The notes under the pieces are model-generated. The model ran no database searches. It saw only the letters and a list, made by a program, of their open reading frames with translations, and was not told where the DNA came from. From Lachnospiraceae bacterium (GTDB lineage Bacteria > Bacillota > Clostridia > Lachnospirales > Lachnospiraceae), in contig JAAUZC010000010.1 in NCBI GenBank assembly GCA_014804795.1, positions 171,205 to 235,204 of the forward strand: a stretch of 64,000 nt of DNA, written 5' to 3'. The translations under genes and the position numbers were made by a program. Shown piece after piece: positions 7,772 through 16,584 of the stretch. The first letter of the stretch is position 1, and each line of letters starts with the position of its first letter.

Positions 7772-8311
7772 ATGGCAGGAACAAGACAACCGACCGATTT
7801 GGTGGTTTTGAAAGGAAAAAAACACCTCACAAAAGCCGAAATTGAGGCTCGAAAAAATGCAGAGGTCACAGCACCAAATGACAAGGTAAAGCCTCCGGCA
7901 TACCTGTCACCGGAACTCAAAAAGAAATTCCGGAAACTGGCGAAAGAATTGCTCGAAATAAAACTCATTGCAAATGTGGACTGTGACGCACTTGCGAGAT
8001 TCTTGATTGCACAAGACAAATATCTTGAAGTTACGAAAAAACTCAAAGAGATTCCGCTCACTGTCATGATTCCGGTATATACAGAGCAGGAAAATCCGGA
8101 GACGGGAAAGAAAGAGCAGGTCGTGACGGGAGAACGGGAGGTCGTGAACGGAGAACACGAGCGTCTATTGATAATTCAAGATAGATGTTGGAAACAGTGC
8201 AGGCAGGGAGCGAGTGATTTCGGATTGACGGTTTCTAGCAGATGCCGACTTGTTGTGCCAAAGGCACAGCCGCAGAAACCAGAGAACAAATATGCGAAAT
8301 ACGCAGACTGA
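7772..8311 (+). CDS. terS: Phage terminase small subunit, P27 family
   Basis: 179 residues starting MAGTRQPTDLVVLKGKKHLT, the usual opening of P27-family small terminases (a short KG-rich N-terminus, then a helical DNA-binding region: YLSPELKKKFRKLAKELLE and CDALARFLIAQDKYLEV). It recognises the packaging site and loads the large subunit encoded 3 nt downstream. The SD GGAAAGGGGG is 10 nt before the ATG. Confidence 0.8.
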   Translation: MAGTRQPTDLVVLKGKKHLTKAEIEARKNAEVTAPNDKVKPPAYLSPELKKKFRKLAKELLEIKLIANVDCDALARFLIAQDKYLEVTKKLKEIPLTVMIPVYTEQENPETGKKEQVVTGEREVVNGEHERLLIIQDRCWKQCRQGASDFGLTVSSRCRLVVPKAQPQKPENKYAKYAD

Positions 8312-8314
8312 CGC

Positions 8315-10114
8315 ATGGGGAAAAAGGTTGAGATCATAGACCGCTGCACACAGTACGCAGTGGATGTCGTCGAGGGGCGTGAGATCGCAGGGGAGTATGT
8401 CAAACTTGCCTGTCAGAGACACCTTGATGACCTTGAAAAATCGAAAGCTGCACCGTATGTCTATTATTTTGACGTTGAGCAATCAGAAAGAATCATAAAT
8501 TTCGCAGAGGAACTCGTCATCGCAGAGGGAGACGAGGAGCAACCTGTCGAATGTTATCCGTTCCAATGCTTTATTTTAGGCTCTTTGAACGGATGGCGAA
8601 AGAAGATTGCAGACCTGAAAAGCGGTGTCCATCACCGCAGATTCAGAACGTCGTATGTCCAACTAGGGCGACAGAACGGAAAATCGTTCATCAATGGCAT
8701 TCTCGCGGCGTATTACGGAAATTTTGACAGATACAAATACGGACAAATATATTGCGCGGCTACCAAACAGGAGCAGGCAAACATTGTCCTCAAAGAAATT
8801 ATTAAATTCATAAACAGCGATGAAGAATTAGGAGCATGGTTCAAAGTCCATGAGCACAGCAATTCGATTGACTGCCTGCTGACACATTCGGTCATCAAAG
8901 CGTTATCGGGAGACACAAAATCAGCCGATGGATTGAGACCATATCTCGGAATTGTTGACGAGTATCATGCCCACAAAACGAATCAGATTTATAAACTTTT
9001 TGAGGGCGGCATCAAGAAACTGAAATCGGCATTGATTTCAGTCATCACAACAGCCGGATTCGATCTGAAATCGCCGTGTTACAAGCTATATGAGTATTGT
9101 TGTAACCTCCTCAAAGGCGTATCGGAGAACGATGCGCAGTTTGTATATATCGCGCAGATGGACGAGGGGGATGATATATGGAATCCGGATAACTGGATAA
9201 AAGCGAATCCTCTCCTCGCTTTTGATGCAGATGCGATCGAGAACATGATTCCGGTGGCATCAACTGCGAAAGACATGGGAGGGGAGGACTTGAGAGACTT
9301 CCTTGTCAAGCAGTTGAATAAATGGATTCAGTGGTCGAATCATCAGTACATTAAAGACATTAAGAAGTGGAAACGGTGCGCAGTCCTCAAAACGCTTGAG
9401 CATTTCAGAGGCGCAAAGTGTTATGTCGGTGTTGATCTGTCGTCCGGAGGCGATCTCACGTCGATCGCCATTGTCATTCCGTTCGTGGACGAGGACGGGA
9501 ACAAGAAATATTTCGTCAAAACACATTCTTTCATCCCTGCGAGCAGGGTGGACGAACACATCAAGACGGACAAAGTTCCCTATGATGTGTGGATTGAGAA
9601 AAAACTTGTAACGCCAACATACACACTCGGAGGAATTAAAACAGATTACAAGTATATTTTGACATATTTGCAGGGATTGATCGAGGAATACAATCTCAAG
9701 CCTCAAATGATATGTTACGACCCACACAATGCGTCGGCATTCCTCGGAGACCTTGAGGCGATGGGATGGGATTCTATGTCTATCACGCAGACGGCGAAAG
9801 AACTGAATGACGCGACCGTGGATTTCAGACTTGAAATTCTCGCCGGAAATGTTGAGATCGAGGGAATTGAGGTCGGAGTGAAAAAGAAAGTCGTTCCGGC
9901 AGATGAACTCCTCACATGGTCGATCGCAAACGCAAAGACCATCTCGAATAATTACGGGGAAATAAAGATTGACAAGGACATCACAGAGGAAAGAATCGAC
10001 CCGATCGACGCAATCATTGACGCATGGAAACTCGCAATGAAAACGGAATATCAAGAGGATGCTGACGAGATGGCGAACCATTGGCTTGAGATGTATGAAA
10101 GAATTTACAAATAG
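8315..10114 (+). CDS. terL: Phage terminase large subunit
   Basis: 599 residues. The ATPase half has an LGRQNGKS Walker A-like motif at about 117-124 and LGIVDEYHAH (Walker B) at about 211-220. The nuclease half starts with YVGVDLSSGGDLT near 370, with a second acidic site near the C-terminus (DPIDAIIDAW). It pumps DNA into the prohead and cuts it. Length and order match the HK97-like Terminase_1 group. It follows the small subunit with no gap and precedes the portal. Confidence 0.9.
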   Translation: MGKKVEIIDRCTQYAVDVVEGREIAGEYVKLACQRHLDDLEKSKAAPYVYYFDVEQSERIINFAEELVIAEGDEEQPVECYPFQCFILGSLNGWRKKIADLKSGVHHRRFRTSYVQLGRQNGKSFINGILAAYYGNFDRYKYGQIYCAATKQEQANIVLKEIIKFINSDEELGAWFKVHEHSNSIDCLLTHSVIKALSGDTKSADGLRPYLGIVDEYHAHKTNQIYKLFEGGIKKLKSALISVITTAGFDLKSPCYKLYEYCCNLLKGVSENDAQFVYIAQMDEGDDIWNPDNWIKANPLLAFDADAIENMIPVASTAKDMGGEDLRDFLVKQLNKWIQWSNHQYIKDIKKWKRCAVLKTLEHFRGAKCYVGVDLSSGGDLTSIAIVIPFVDEDGNKKYFVKTHSFIPASRVDEHIKTDKVPYDVWIEKKLVTPTYTLGGIKTDYKYILTYLQGLIEEYNLKPQMICYDPHNASAFLGDLEAMGWDSMSITQTAKELNDATVDFRLEILAGNVEIEGIEVGVKKKVVPADELLTWSIANAKTISNNYGEIKIDKDITEERIDPIDAIIDAWKLAMKTEYQEDADEMANHWLEMYERIYK

Positions 10115-10128
10115 GGAGGTGAGTGCCG

Positions 10129-11505
10129 ATGAATCCATTCAAAACAGCATACGGAAATCTGATAAAAAAATGGAGAAATAGAAACGGGGGGCAGAATGCG
10201 ATAGAGGCACATGCGTCAAGGACATTCGGACTTAATTCGGAGGCGTTTCTCGGTTTATTAGGATTAAAAAAGAATAGAAAAGCGATGTCGGAGGTAACAT
10301 ATTTCACCTGCCTAAAAATGTTGTCGGAAACACTGGCAAAGATGCCTGTTAAATTCTATCAGAGCACAGAGAAAGGCATCATTGAACCGGAGGAAACAGA
10401 TGTTTCTCGTCTCTTGAAAACGAGACCGAATCCGTTTATGACACCGTCGATATTTTGGAATGCCGTTGAGATGAACAGGAATCACTACGGGAACGCATAC
10501 GTCTATATCCGGAGAAAATTTGTCCGGAAAAAATACGGAGGAACTCTCAAGGTATTGGATTTGTGGGTGATGCAATCAAATTGCACACAGATTGTCGTTG
10601 ATGATGCCGGATATTTTGGAGGAGTGGGTCGGATTTGGTATGTATATACAGACCCAACGAGCGGAAAGCAATATGTTTTGAGTACGGACGAGGTGTTGCA
10701 TTTTAAGACATCGCACAGCCTTGATGGAATAACCGGACTGCCTGTGCAGAAAATTTTGCAGGAAACAGTGAACGGGGCGGCAGCGTCACAAGGATATCTT
10801 AATGAGATGTATGAGAGCGGTCTGACGGCGAAAGCTGTGCTTGAATATACGGCAGAAATGAGCGCAGAAAAAAAGAAAAAACTTGTTGATTCATTCCTTG
10901 AGTTTGGAGGAGGAGCAAAAAACACAGGAAAAATTATTCCAGTACCGACAGGAATGAAACTGATGCCGCTCGACATAAAGCTGACAGATTCACAGTTTTT
11001 TGAACTGAAAAAATATACATCGTTACAGATTGCGGCGGCGTTTGGAGTAAAACCGAATCAGATCAATGACTATGAAAAATCATCATATAGCAACTCGGAA
11101 ATGCAGCAGTTGTCATTTTACGTTGACACAATGCTTTTCATCATAAAGCAGTATGAGGAGGAAATCAATTTCAAACTCCTCACACCGGAGGAGCAGGACG
11201 AAAAAAAGTATTTCAAATTCAATGAAAAAGTCCTTTTTAGAACGGATTCAAAGACACAAATGGAATATCTCTCAAATGGTGTCAAGAATACAATCCTCAT
11301 GCCAAATGAGGCGAGAAGAAAACTCGACATGTCGGATGCCGAGGGAGGGAATCGGCTTTATGGAAACGGGAATCTCATTCCCATAGAGATGGCAGGTGTG
11401 CAATACACCGAAAAAGGTCGGCAAAAGACCGGAGAACCGGACGAACCGGAAAGAAAAGAAGAATCGGAGGGAGGTGAGGAGAATGCAGAAAGTGAGAAGA
11501 TTTGA
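10129..11505 (+). CDS. HK97-type portal protein
   Basis: 458 residues from ATG 10129 (GGGAGGTG 8 nt upstream; GTG 10123 also possible). Family features are the EVTYFTCLKMLSETLAKMPV helix, the RPNPFMTPSIFW block and the LQIAAAFGVKPNQIND segment typical of the phage portal (PF04860) family. Twelve copies form the DNA entry ring. The acidic C-terminal tail overlaps the protease gene by 23 nt. Confidence 0.9.
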   Translation: MNPFKTAYGNLIKKWRNRNGGQNAIEAHASRTFGLNSEAFLGLLGLKKNRKAMSEVTYFTCLKMLSETLAKMPVKFYQSTEKGIIEPEETDVSRLLKTRPNPFMTPSIFWNAVEMNRNHYGNAYVYIRRKFVRKKYGGTLKVLDLWVMQSNCTQIVVDDAGYFGGVGRIWYVYTDPTSGKQYVLSTDEVLHFKTSHSLDGITGLPVQKILQETVNGAAASQGYLNEMYESGLTAKAVLEYTAEMSAEKKKKLVDSFLEFGGGAKNTGKIIPVPTGMKLMPLDIKLTDSQFFELKKYTSLQIAAAFGVKPNQINDYEKSSYSNSEMQQLSFYVDTMLFIIKQYEEEINFKLLTPEEQDEKKYFKFNEKVLFRTDSKTQMEYLSNGVKNTILMPNEARRKLDMSDAEGGNRLYGNGNLIPIEMAGVQYTEKGRQKTGEPDEPERKEESEGGEENAESEKI

Positions 11506-12301
11506 CTTCACAAAGAAGAATAAAAGAACCGGACAGGTGGACAAAGTCGGGTATTTGGATTTGAAAGAAAACGAGGAAAAACAGAGATGCTCTCTCTATT
11601 TCTACGGCGACATTGTATCAGCAACATGGCAGTCAATGTGGTATGAGGAGGACAAATGTCCGCAGGATATAGCTGATTTCCTGCATCAGCTTGATGAATA
11701 TGAGGACATTGACATTTATTTCAATTCCGGAGGCGGCGATGTGTTCGCAGGACTGGCGATCTACAACCAGTTGAGGAGACATGAGGGTCACAAGACTGGA
11801 TATGTGGACGGACTGGCGGCAAGTATCGCGTCGGTCATCATGTTCGCCTGTGACGAACTGCATTTCGCATCCGGTGCTCAATGTATGGTTCATAAACCGT
11901 CATGTATTTCATGGGGGAATGCAGATGATTTTGAGGAGACCATCAAGCAGTTGAACAAATGCGAGGAATCCATTCTCGACATCTACATGGAGCATGTGCA
12001 GGACGGTGTCACACGGGAGACAATCAAGTCGCTCGTTGATGCGGAGACGTGGATGAATGGCAGTGAGGTCGCAGGATATTTCAACATAGAGATTGAGGAG
12101 CAGGCAGCAGCGGCGGCGTGTGCATCAGATTTCTATGAGAGATACCGGAATATTCCGGAAAATCTGCAAAGCAGGCAGACGCAGAACATCGTCGAGGCGG
12201 TGATCGCGGCACTGGATGCGCGGAGCAGGGGAGAAAAAGAACAGAGAAACAAGGATATTTTAAAGGAGTTGCTCGAAGATTTAGACGAGTACGGAATTTA
12301 G
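11483..12301 (+). CDS. ClpP-like prohead protease
   Basis: 272 residues from ATG 11483 (GGAGGTGAGGAG upstream). The ClpP fold is clear: YFNSGGGDVFAG at 79-90 (oxyanion strand), GLAASIASVIM with catalytic Ser near 114, MVHKPS with the His near 137, and an aspartate after it. In HK97-type phages such proteases remove the capsid scaffold segment. The gene sits between portal and capsid, the standard place. The C-terminal 60 residues are an Ala/Glu/Arg-rich helix. Confidence 0.9.
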   Translation: MQKVRRFDFTKKNKRTGQVDKVGYLDLKENEEKQRCSLYFYGDIVSATWQSMWYEEDKCPQDIADFLHQLDEYEDIDIYFNSGGGDVFAGLAIYNQLRRHEGHKTGYVDGLAASIASVIMFACDELHFASGAQCMVHKPSCISWGNADDFEETIKQLNKCEESILDIYMEHVQDGVTRETIKSLVDAETWMNGSEVAGYFNIEIEEQAAAAACASDFYERYRNIPENLQSRQTQNIVEAVIAALDARSRGEKEQRNKDILKELLEDLDEYGI

Positions 12302-12315
12302 AGAGGAGATTTGAA

Positions 12316-13551
12316 ATGAATAAAGAATTGCAGAAATTACTCAAAGAGATCAATGACAAAAAGAATGCAGTCCGTTCCCTTGCGAATGAGGGGAAGATTG
12401 AGGAGGCGCAGACCGCAAAGGAGGAACTCGTTAAATTGCAGGATAAATTCAACCTGCTCATGGATTTGGACGATGACGAAGGGGATGACATCAAGGACGC
12501 GATCAGTTCCGGCAGGGCAAAGGACATCACAGGAGGGGCAGCAGACCCGAAAGCAAAGAAAAAGAACCTCGTGAAAGCGTTTGTTAATATTGTGAAATGC
12601 GGATTTCTCAAGAGAGAGCCGGAGGAGGCAGACGTGACGACGTACAAGAACGCACTGACATCCGATGCAACTCCGAATGAGGAGGGAGAATCGGGAATCG
12701 GCGTTGTCGTTCCGGAGGACATCAGAACAGACATCATCGAGTTGAGACGTTCCGAGGATAATTTGGAGCAGTATGTCAATGTTGAGCCTGTCACCACAAA
12801 GAGCGGTTCGAGGAACATCGAAGTCGATGCGGATGCCGTACCATTTGACAACGTGGACGAGGAGGCAGATTTCCCCGAAATGGATGAACCGCAGTTCAGA
12901 AAGATCAAGTATGAGATCAAGAAAAAGGGCGGCATCTTGAAGATCACCGCAGAACTGTTTGAGGATGCGGCACAGAACGTCATGGCATACATCAATAAAT
13001 GGATTGCCAAAAAGACAAAGGCGACCCGTAATGCGATGATTCTCAAGACGATCAACACGATGACGGCAGGAAAAGAGGTTGTCATTTCCTCAATCGACAG
13101 CCTCAAGGACGTTTTCAATGTGAAACTTGAGCCTGCGATCGCGCTCGGTGCAGTTGTTATCACGAATCAGAACGGGTTCAACTATCTCGACAAACTCAAG
13201 GACGACGACGGCAAGTATATTTTGCAGCCGAATCCCACACAGCCGACGCAGATGCTTTTGTTCGGAAAGTATCAGATCATCAAGGTATCAAACAAGGTTA
13301 TCAAGAGCGAGAGCATCAAAGACACATCGGAAAAGGTGACAGGATACAAGCACCCCGTTTATATGGGCGATCTGAAAGAGGCGATCACTTTGTTCGACCG
13401 CAATGTCATCACGATCGACATGAATGATAAGGGAGCAGGACTGTGGGAGAAAGACATGACAGGAATCAAGGTGAGAGACCGTTTTGACGTGCAGCCTGTT
13501 GACGAGGCAGCAGTCGTCAAGGGAAACATCACGGAGACAGTGCAGGGATAA
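12316..13551 (+). CDS. Major capsid protein, HK97 fold
   Basis: 411 residues. The first 100 are a charged coiled coil (the scaffolding delta domain, cut off during maturation by the protease encoded upstream). Then comes a typical HK97 capsid domain with SGIGVVVPEDIRTDII, DEPQFRKIKYEIKKKGGIL and LIYLDKL-like blocks. SD GAGAGGAG. A strong hairpin follows the stop, which may favour stability of this highly used message. Confidence 0.9.
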   Translation: MNKELQKLLKEINDKKNAVRSLANEGKIEEAQTAKEELVKLQDKFNLLMDLDDDEGDDIKDAISSGRAKDITGGAADPKAKKKNLVKAFVNIVKCGFLKREPEEADVTTYKNALTSDATPNEEGESGIGVVVPEDIRTDIIELRRSEDNLEQYVNVEPVTTKSGSRNIEVDADAVPFDNVDEEADFPEMDEPQFRKIKYEIKKKGGILKITAELFEDAAQNVMAYINKWIAKKTKATRNAMILKTINTMTAGKEVVISSIDSLKDVFNVKLEPAIALGAVVITNQNGFNYLDKLKDDDGKYILQPNPTQPTQMLLFGKYQIIKVSNKVIKSESIKDTSEKVTGYKHPVYMGDLKEAITLFDRNVITIDMNDKGAGLWEKDMTGIKVRDRFDVQPVDEAAVVKGNITETVQG

Positions 13552-13556
13552 AAAAC

Positions 13557-13586
13557 ACAGGGCAGTCGCCTCAATGACTGCCCTGT
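13557..13586 (+). terminator. Strong hairpin after the capsid gene
   Basis: A perfect 11-bp inverted repeat (ACAGGGCAGTC with GACTGCCCTGT) around an 8-nt loop. There is no T-tract, so it is more likely a processing or mRNA-stability hairpin, or a partial terminator that lowers expression of genes downstream of the capsid, than a full terminator. Confidence 0.6.
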
Positions 13587-13605
13587 CGGAAAGCAGGTGG
13601 ACACG

Positions 13606-13911
13606 ATGACGGACGAGGAAAGACAGGAGCAGAGAACAAAGCTGATTGAAGAATGCAAAAAATATAATCATATCGACTATGACGACGACGAGGACATCAT
13701 TGAATTGATGTTTGATGTAGCAGTTGAGGAGATGACGGAATTGATTCCGGATTTCAGCATGGAGACGCTCACACATCGTCAACACCTGCTCATTCTGATA
13801 TATGTGAAAGACCTTTATGACAACCGCGAGAAGTACGGGAAAGAGGAGAAAAGATTGCAGGCAGCAGTCTCCTCGATGTTGCTCAAGGAAATGTATGGAG
13901 GGGGAAAATGA
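13606..13911 (+). CDS. Head-tail connector protein (gp6-like)
   Basis: 101 residues from ATG 13606 (AGGTGG upstream; GTG 13597 possible). An acidic, mostly helical protein with the YDDDEDIIELMFDVAVEEM segment and RQHLLILIYVKDLYDNREKY, matching the phage_connect_1 (HK97 gp6-like) family that forms the ring below the portal. Position right after the capsid gene agrees. Confidence 0.75.
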   Translation: MTDEERQEQRTKLIEECKKYNHIDYDDDEDIIELMFDVAVEEMTELIPDFSMETLTHRQHLLILIYVKDLYDNREKYGKEEKRLQAAVSSMLLKEMYGGGK

Positions 13912-14222
13912 CCGGAAGAATCACTATCATGAGAGACACCTCGGAGGTGGTAGATGGCAGGAATGAAACAAAATCAGAGGAGTATTTCAAATGTTGGTGT
14001 GATGTTTCCGATCTGCTCTCAACGGAAAAATATGCAGCGTTGCAGCAGTCACTTGAAGAAACGGCGGTTTTTAAGGTGAGGCGATGCGCGAAAACGGATG
14101 CGATGCGGATGCACCTCAAAGAGTTCTCTGTTATTTACAAAGGGGATTCGTTTGACATTTACGCGATGACACCTGTTGAAAACTCAACTCGGTATCTGCT
14201 CAAGTGCAATCGGGTCTCGTGA
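13908..14222 (+). CDS. Head-tail joining / head-closure protein
   Basis: 104 residues starting at ATG 13908, overlapping the previous stop by 4 nt. Beta-rich, with CWCDVSDLLSTEKYAALQQS and FSVIYKGDSFDIYAMTPVEN, the pattern of small head-tail adaptor proteins (SPP1 gp16 type). It sits between connector and the gp10-like tail protein, the standard slot. Confidence 0.65.
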   Translation: MTGRITIMRDTSEVVDGRNETKSEEYFKCWCDVSDLLSTEKYAALQQSLEETAVFKVRRCAKTDAMRMHLKEFSVIYKGDSFDIYAMTPVENSTRYLLKCNRVS

Positions 14223-14223
14223 G

Positions 14224-14240
14224 GTGTCAGAATATGACAC
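14224..14240 (+). repeat. 17-nt hairpin motif, copy 3 (GTGTC-AGAATAT-GACAC)
   Basis: Third copy of GTGTCAGAATNNGACAC, just after the previous stop and only 15 nt before the next ATG, right next to its SD (AAGGGCGG). Confidence 0.6.
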
Positions 14241-14254
14241 AAGGGCGGTGAAAT

Positions 14255-14704
14255 ATGCGGATTGAGATGGAATTTCAAGGACTGGATGAACTTGTCAAGG
14301 CGTTGGAGAGATGCGCGACAGAGAAAGAAATACAAACTCTGAATAAAAACATTGTTACACAGGCGCAGCCGTTGATTAAGGCAGAAATGTCGAAAGAAAT
14401 GCCGAAATCGAGGAATCAAGAACTCTCTGGACGGGGATTCGGTTCAAAGTCACATCCATCCGGACACGCGGCGAATGCAGTGCCGATCGAAAGGGTCAAA
14501 GCGCGAGGAACACGAGCGGAGGCAGATGTCGGATGGACGAAATCAGACAATAGTGAGCATTTTTATGTAAAATTCATAAATTGGGGAACTGTTGACAGAC
14601 CTCCGCAGGAGTTCATCTATAAAGCAGGACGCGCCGCAGAGGGAGAGATTCAGAGCATAGCAGAAAAAGAGTATCAAAATTTTTTAGATAGGACGGTGGG
14701 GTGA
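14255..14704 (+). CDS. HK97 gp10-like tail protein
   Basis: 149 residues. MRIEMEFQGLDELVKALERC at the start and FYVKFINWGTVDRPPQEFIY near the end are the two hallmarks of the HK97_gp10 (DUF646) family, a neck/tail completion protein. Its SD lies just after the copy-3 hairpin, which could affect its translation. Confidence 0.8.
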   Translation: MRIEMEFQGLDELVKALERCATEKEIQTLNKNIVTQAQPLIKAEMSKEMPKSRNQELSGRGFGSKSHPSGHAANAVPIERVKARGTRAEADVGWTKSDNSEHFYVKFINWGTVDRPPQEFIYKAGRAAEGEIQSIAEKEYQNFLDRTVG

Positions 14705-14708
14705 TTCG

Positions 14709-15065
14709 ATGGCAGACATCATCAAAGACGCATCCGACGCATTGAAAGAGGTGTCTGATTCCGGAATACAAGTCGTGCAGGGGTGGTATAGAAAAGACAT
14801 CAAAAAGACACATGTGACCTTGTGGGATTTGGGAGAAACAGAGGGAGACTATTCGGATGACGATGCCGAGGGAACGGAGCAGGCGGTGCAGGTGACGATC
14901 TTCTCAAAAAAAGACGAGGTTGCACTTGCAGAGAAAATAAAGGAATTGATGAAACAACATGGATTTCTTTACGAGGCGAGGAATACAGACGATTCAGAGC
15001 CTCAAAACGGGATTTACATGAAAGCACAGAGATTCAACAAGTTTTATGAAGAAATGGAGGAATAA
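14709..15065 (+). CDS. Tail completion / tail terminator-like protein
   Basis: 118 residues; SD GGACGGTGGGG overlaps the end of the previous gene. DASDALKEVSDSGIQVVQGW then YRKDIKKTHVTLWDLGE and IYMKAQRFNKFYEEMEE fit the small alpha/beta gp11/tail terminator type encoded between gp10 and the tail tube. The family call rests mainly on position. Confidence 0.6.
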   Translation: MADIIKDASDALKEVSDSGIQVVQGWYRKDIKKTHVTLWDLGETEGDYSDDDAEGTEQAVQVTIFSKKDEVALAEKIKELMKQHGFLYEARNTDDSEPQNGIYMKAQRFNKFYEEMEE

Positions 15066-15067
15066 AA

Positions 15068-15694
15068 ATGGGAAATGCAGCAAATGCAGATGTTGAAACA
15101 ATCGTGAGGAGCAGATATTGCGGATTGCGTGATATTTATGTTGCGAAACTGTTGCAGAACACACAGACAGCGTATGCGGCAGACGTTCCGGTCAAACTGG
15201 CAAGGGCGATCAATGCAAAGATTTCGGATAAATGGTCGAGTGAAAAAGTCTATTCCGATGACGGAACGGAGGACACGATCACGTCATACGAGGGAACGGA
15301 GGTTGAGATTGAGATTTCCACGCTTGCGCCGCAGGACAGAGCACTCTTGTTCGGTCAGTTATATGACAATGGATTCCTTGTCAAGAGCAGAAACGACCTT
15401 GCGCCGGAACTGGCACTCGGATTCCGGACAAAGCGCAGGAATGGAAAATATGAATTTACGTGGTTATACTGCGGAAAGTTCGGACAGGGCGTTGATGATG
15501 AATTTGAAACGCAGGCAGAAAAGGTCGCGGTCAAGAGCAACACCATCAAAGGCGATTTCTATGATCGTCAGAAAGATGGACAGTATCAGATTGTTGTCGA
15601 CGAGGGGAATCTGTTAGAGGCGCACGAGGACGCAAAGGCAGCGATCGAGGACTGGTTCGGCAAGGTGCAGGAAAAAGAGCAGGCAGCAGGATAA
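15068..15694 (+). CDS. Major tail tube protein, phi13 family
   Basis: 208 residues starting 2 nt after the previous gene. SYEGTEVEIEISTLAPQDRA and LALGFRTKRRNGKYEFTWLY are typical of phi13-type siphovirus tail tube proteins. It polymerises around the tape measure to make the non-contractile tail. The order before two tail-assembly genes and the tape measure supports the call. Confidence 0.85.
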   Translation: MGNAANADVETIVRSRYCGLRDIYVAKLLQNTQTAYAADVPVKLARAINAKISDKWSSEKVYSDDGTEDTITSYEGTEVEIEISTLAPQDRALLFGQLYDNGFLVKSRNDLAPELALGFRTKRRNGKYEFTWLYCGKFGQGVDDEFETQAEKVAVKSNTIKGDFYDRQKDGQYQIVVDEGNLLEAHEDAKAAIEDWFGKVQEKEQAAG

Positions 15695-15723
15695 TAAAAA
15701 AGAGATGACAGGAGGGAAAGAAC

Positions 15724-16050
15724 ATGGCACAACACAGAATCACAATAAATCATAAAGAGTACACGATGCCGAAAGTCAGCGCGGACGACTATATGGACTA
15801 TTTGGACGCATCCGAGACGATCAACGGCTCGACAAATGCAGGATATAAGAGAGAGCACATTCAGTTGATGTGTGAGTGGATTGTCCGTCTGTATGACAAC
15901 CAGTTCACGATCGAGGAACTGAAAGACAGAGAAAAGGGTCTTTCAGCAGATGAAATCATTACTGAATTTATGATGGTCGACATGGACATCGCCGGAAAGA
16001 TTCAGAAGAAAATGGAGGACATTCAGAAAAATTTTACCGTCATCAAGTGA
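15724..16050 (+). CDS. Tail assembly chaperone (gpG-like)
   Basis: 108 residues, SD GGAGGGAAAG. It starts with a short beta strand region (HRITINHKEYTMPKVS) and continues as a helical protein, the usual gpG-like layout just before the tape measure. Near the end the in-frame codons A-AAT-TTT form a -1 slippery heptamer 13 nt before the stop, so a minor fusion with the next frame (which is -1) is possible. See the 16029 entry. Confidence 0.7.
   Translation: MAQHRITINHKEYTMPKVSADDYMDYLDASETINGSTNAGYKREHIQLMCEWIVRLYDNQFTIEELKDREKGLSADEIITEFMMVDMDIAGKIQKKMEDIQKNFTVIK
16029..16035 (+). promoter_or_regulatory. Candidate -1 frameshift site (A AAT TTT)
   Basis: In the zero frame of 15724-16050 the codons read A-AAT-TTT, an X-XXY-YYZ slippery heptamer. 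The downstream gene is in the -1 frame and that frame is open across the site. Tail chaperones of siphoviruses are often made as G and G-T products by such a slip. The downstream gene also has its own ATG, so independent or coupled translation is an equally good explanation. Confidence 0.4.
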
Positions 16051-16568
16051 TGCCGGAAATATACATCGCCTGCGGTGAGGATAGATATTTCGTGAACCAT
16101 ATCACGGTCGGACAATATCGGCAGTATGCGGAACTCATGAAAAAGAACGGAGGCGAAAGACTGTCGGATGCGATGTTTTTCAACCAAAAGATCGCACAGG
16201 AAATATTCGGCAGCAGGATGTCACTTGAGGAGTTAGGTGAAACGGATGCCGTCGAGGTACTGACGGCAGCGAAAACAATTCACTTTGTGATGCAGGATGT
16301 CATCACCCCGAAATTTTTGGAGTTGATGGATGACGAACCTGTGGAGCAGGAAAAGTCGGCGTTTGATGACTATGACCGCGAAAACGGTTATGACGAGTTA
16401 GAACAGCAGAGAAGTATGTGGGATATATGCTCGGATAACGTCGACCGAGTGATTCAGATAGCAATAAAATTATTAAATAATTCATACAGTCAATGCCTTG
16501 AGACTGACATCGTGGCGTTGCTTGATTACTTGAAATTTGCAATCAAGACGGTAAACGAGAAACAGTAG
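16050..16568 (+). CDS. Second tail assembly chaperone-like protein
   Basis: 172 residues from ATG 16050, which overlaps the previous stop (TGATG). The N-terminus (PEIYIACGEDRYFVNHITVG) repeats the strand-then-helix layout of the upstream chaperone, and MSLEELGETDAVEVL aligns with its FTIEELKDREKG region, so the two look like diverged copies. It may also be made as a -1 frameshift fusion. It precedes the tape measure gene by 16 nt. Confidence 0.65.
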   Translation: MPEIYIACGEDRYFVNHITVGQYRQYAELMKKNGGERLSDAMFFNQKIAQEIFGSRMSLEELGETDAVEVLTAAKTIHFVMQDVITPKFLELMDDEPVEQEKSAFDDYDRENGYDELEQQRSMWDICSDNVDRVIQIAIKLLNNSYSQCLETDIVALLDYLKFAIKTVNEKQ

Positions 16569-16584
16569 GAGAGGAGGGAACTGA

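Noticed and set aside
12081..13163. Minus-strand open frame (360 codons) opposite the capsid gene
   Set aside because: Ser/Leu-rich shadow of the capsid coding sequence, and the whole prophage is otherwise on the plus strand.
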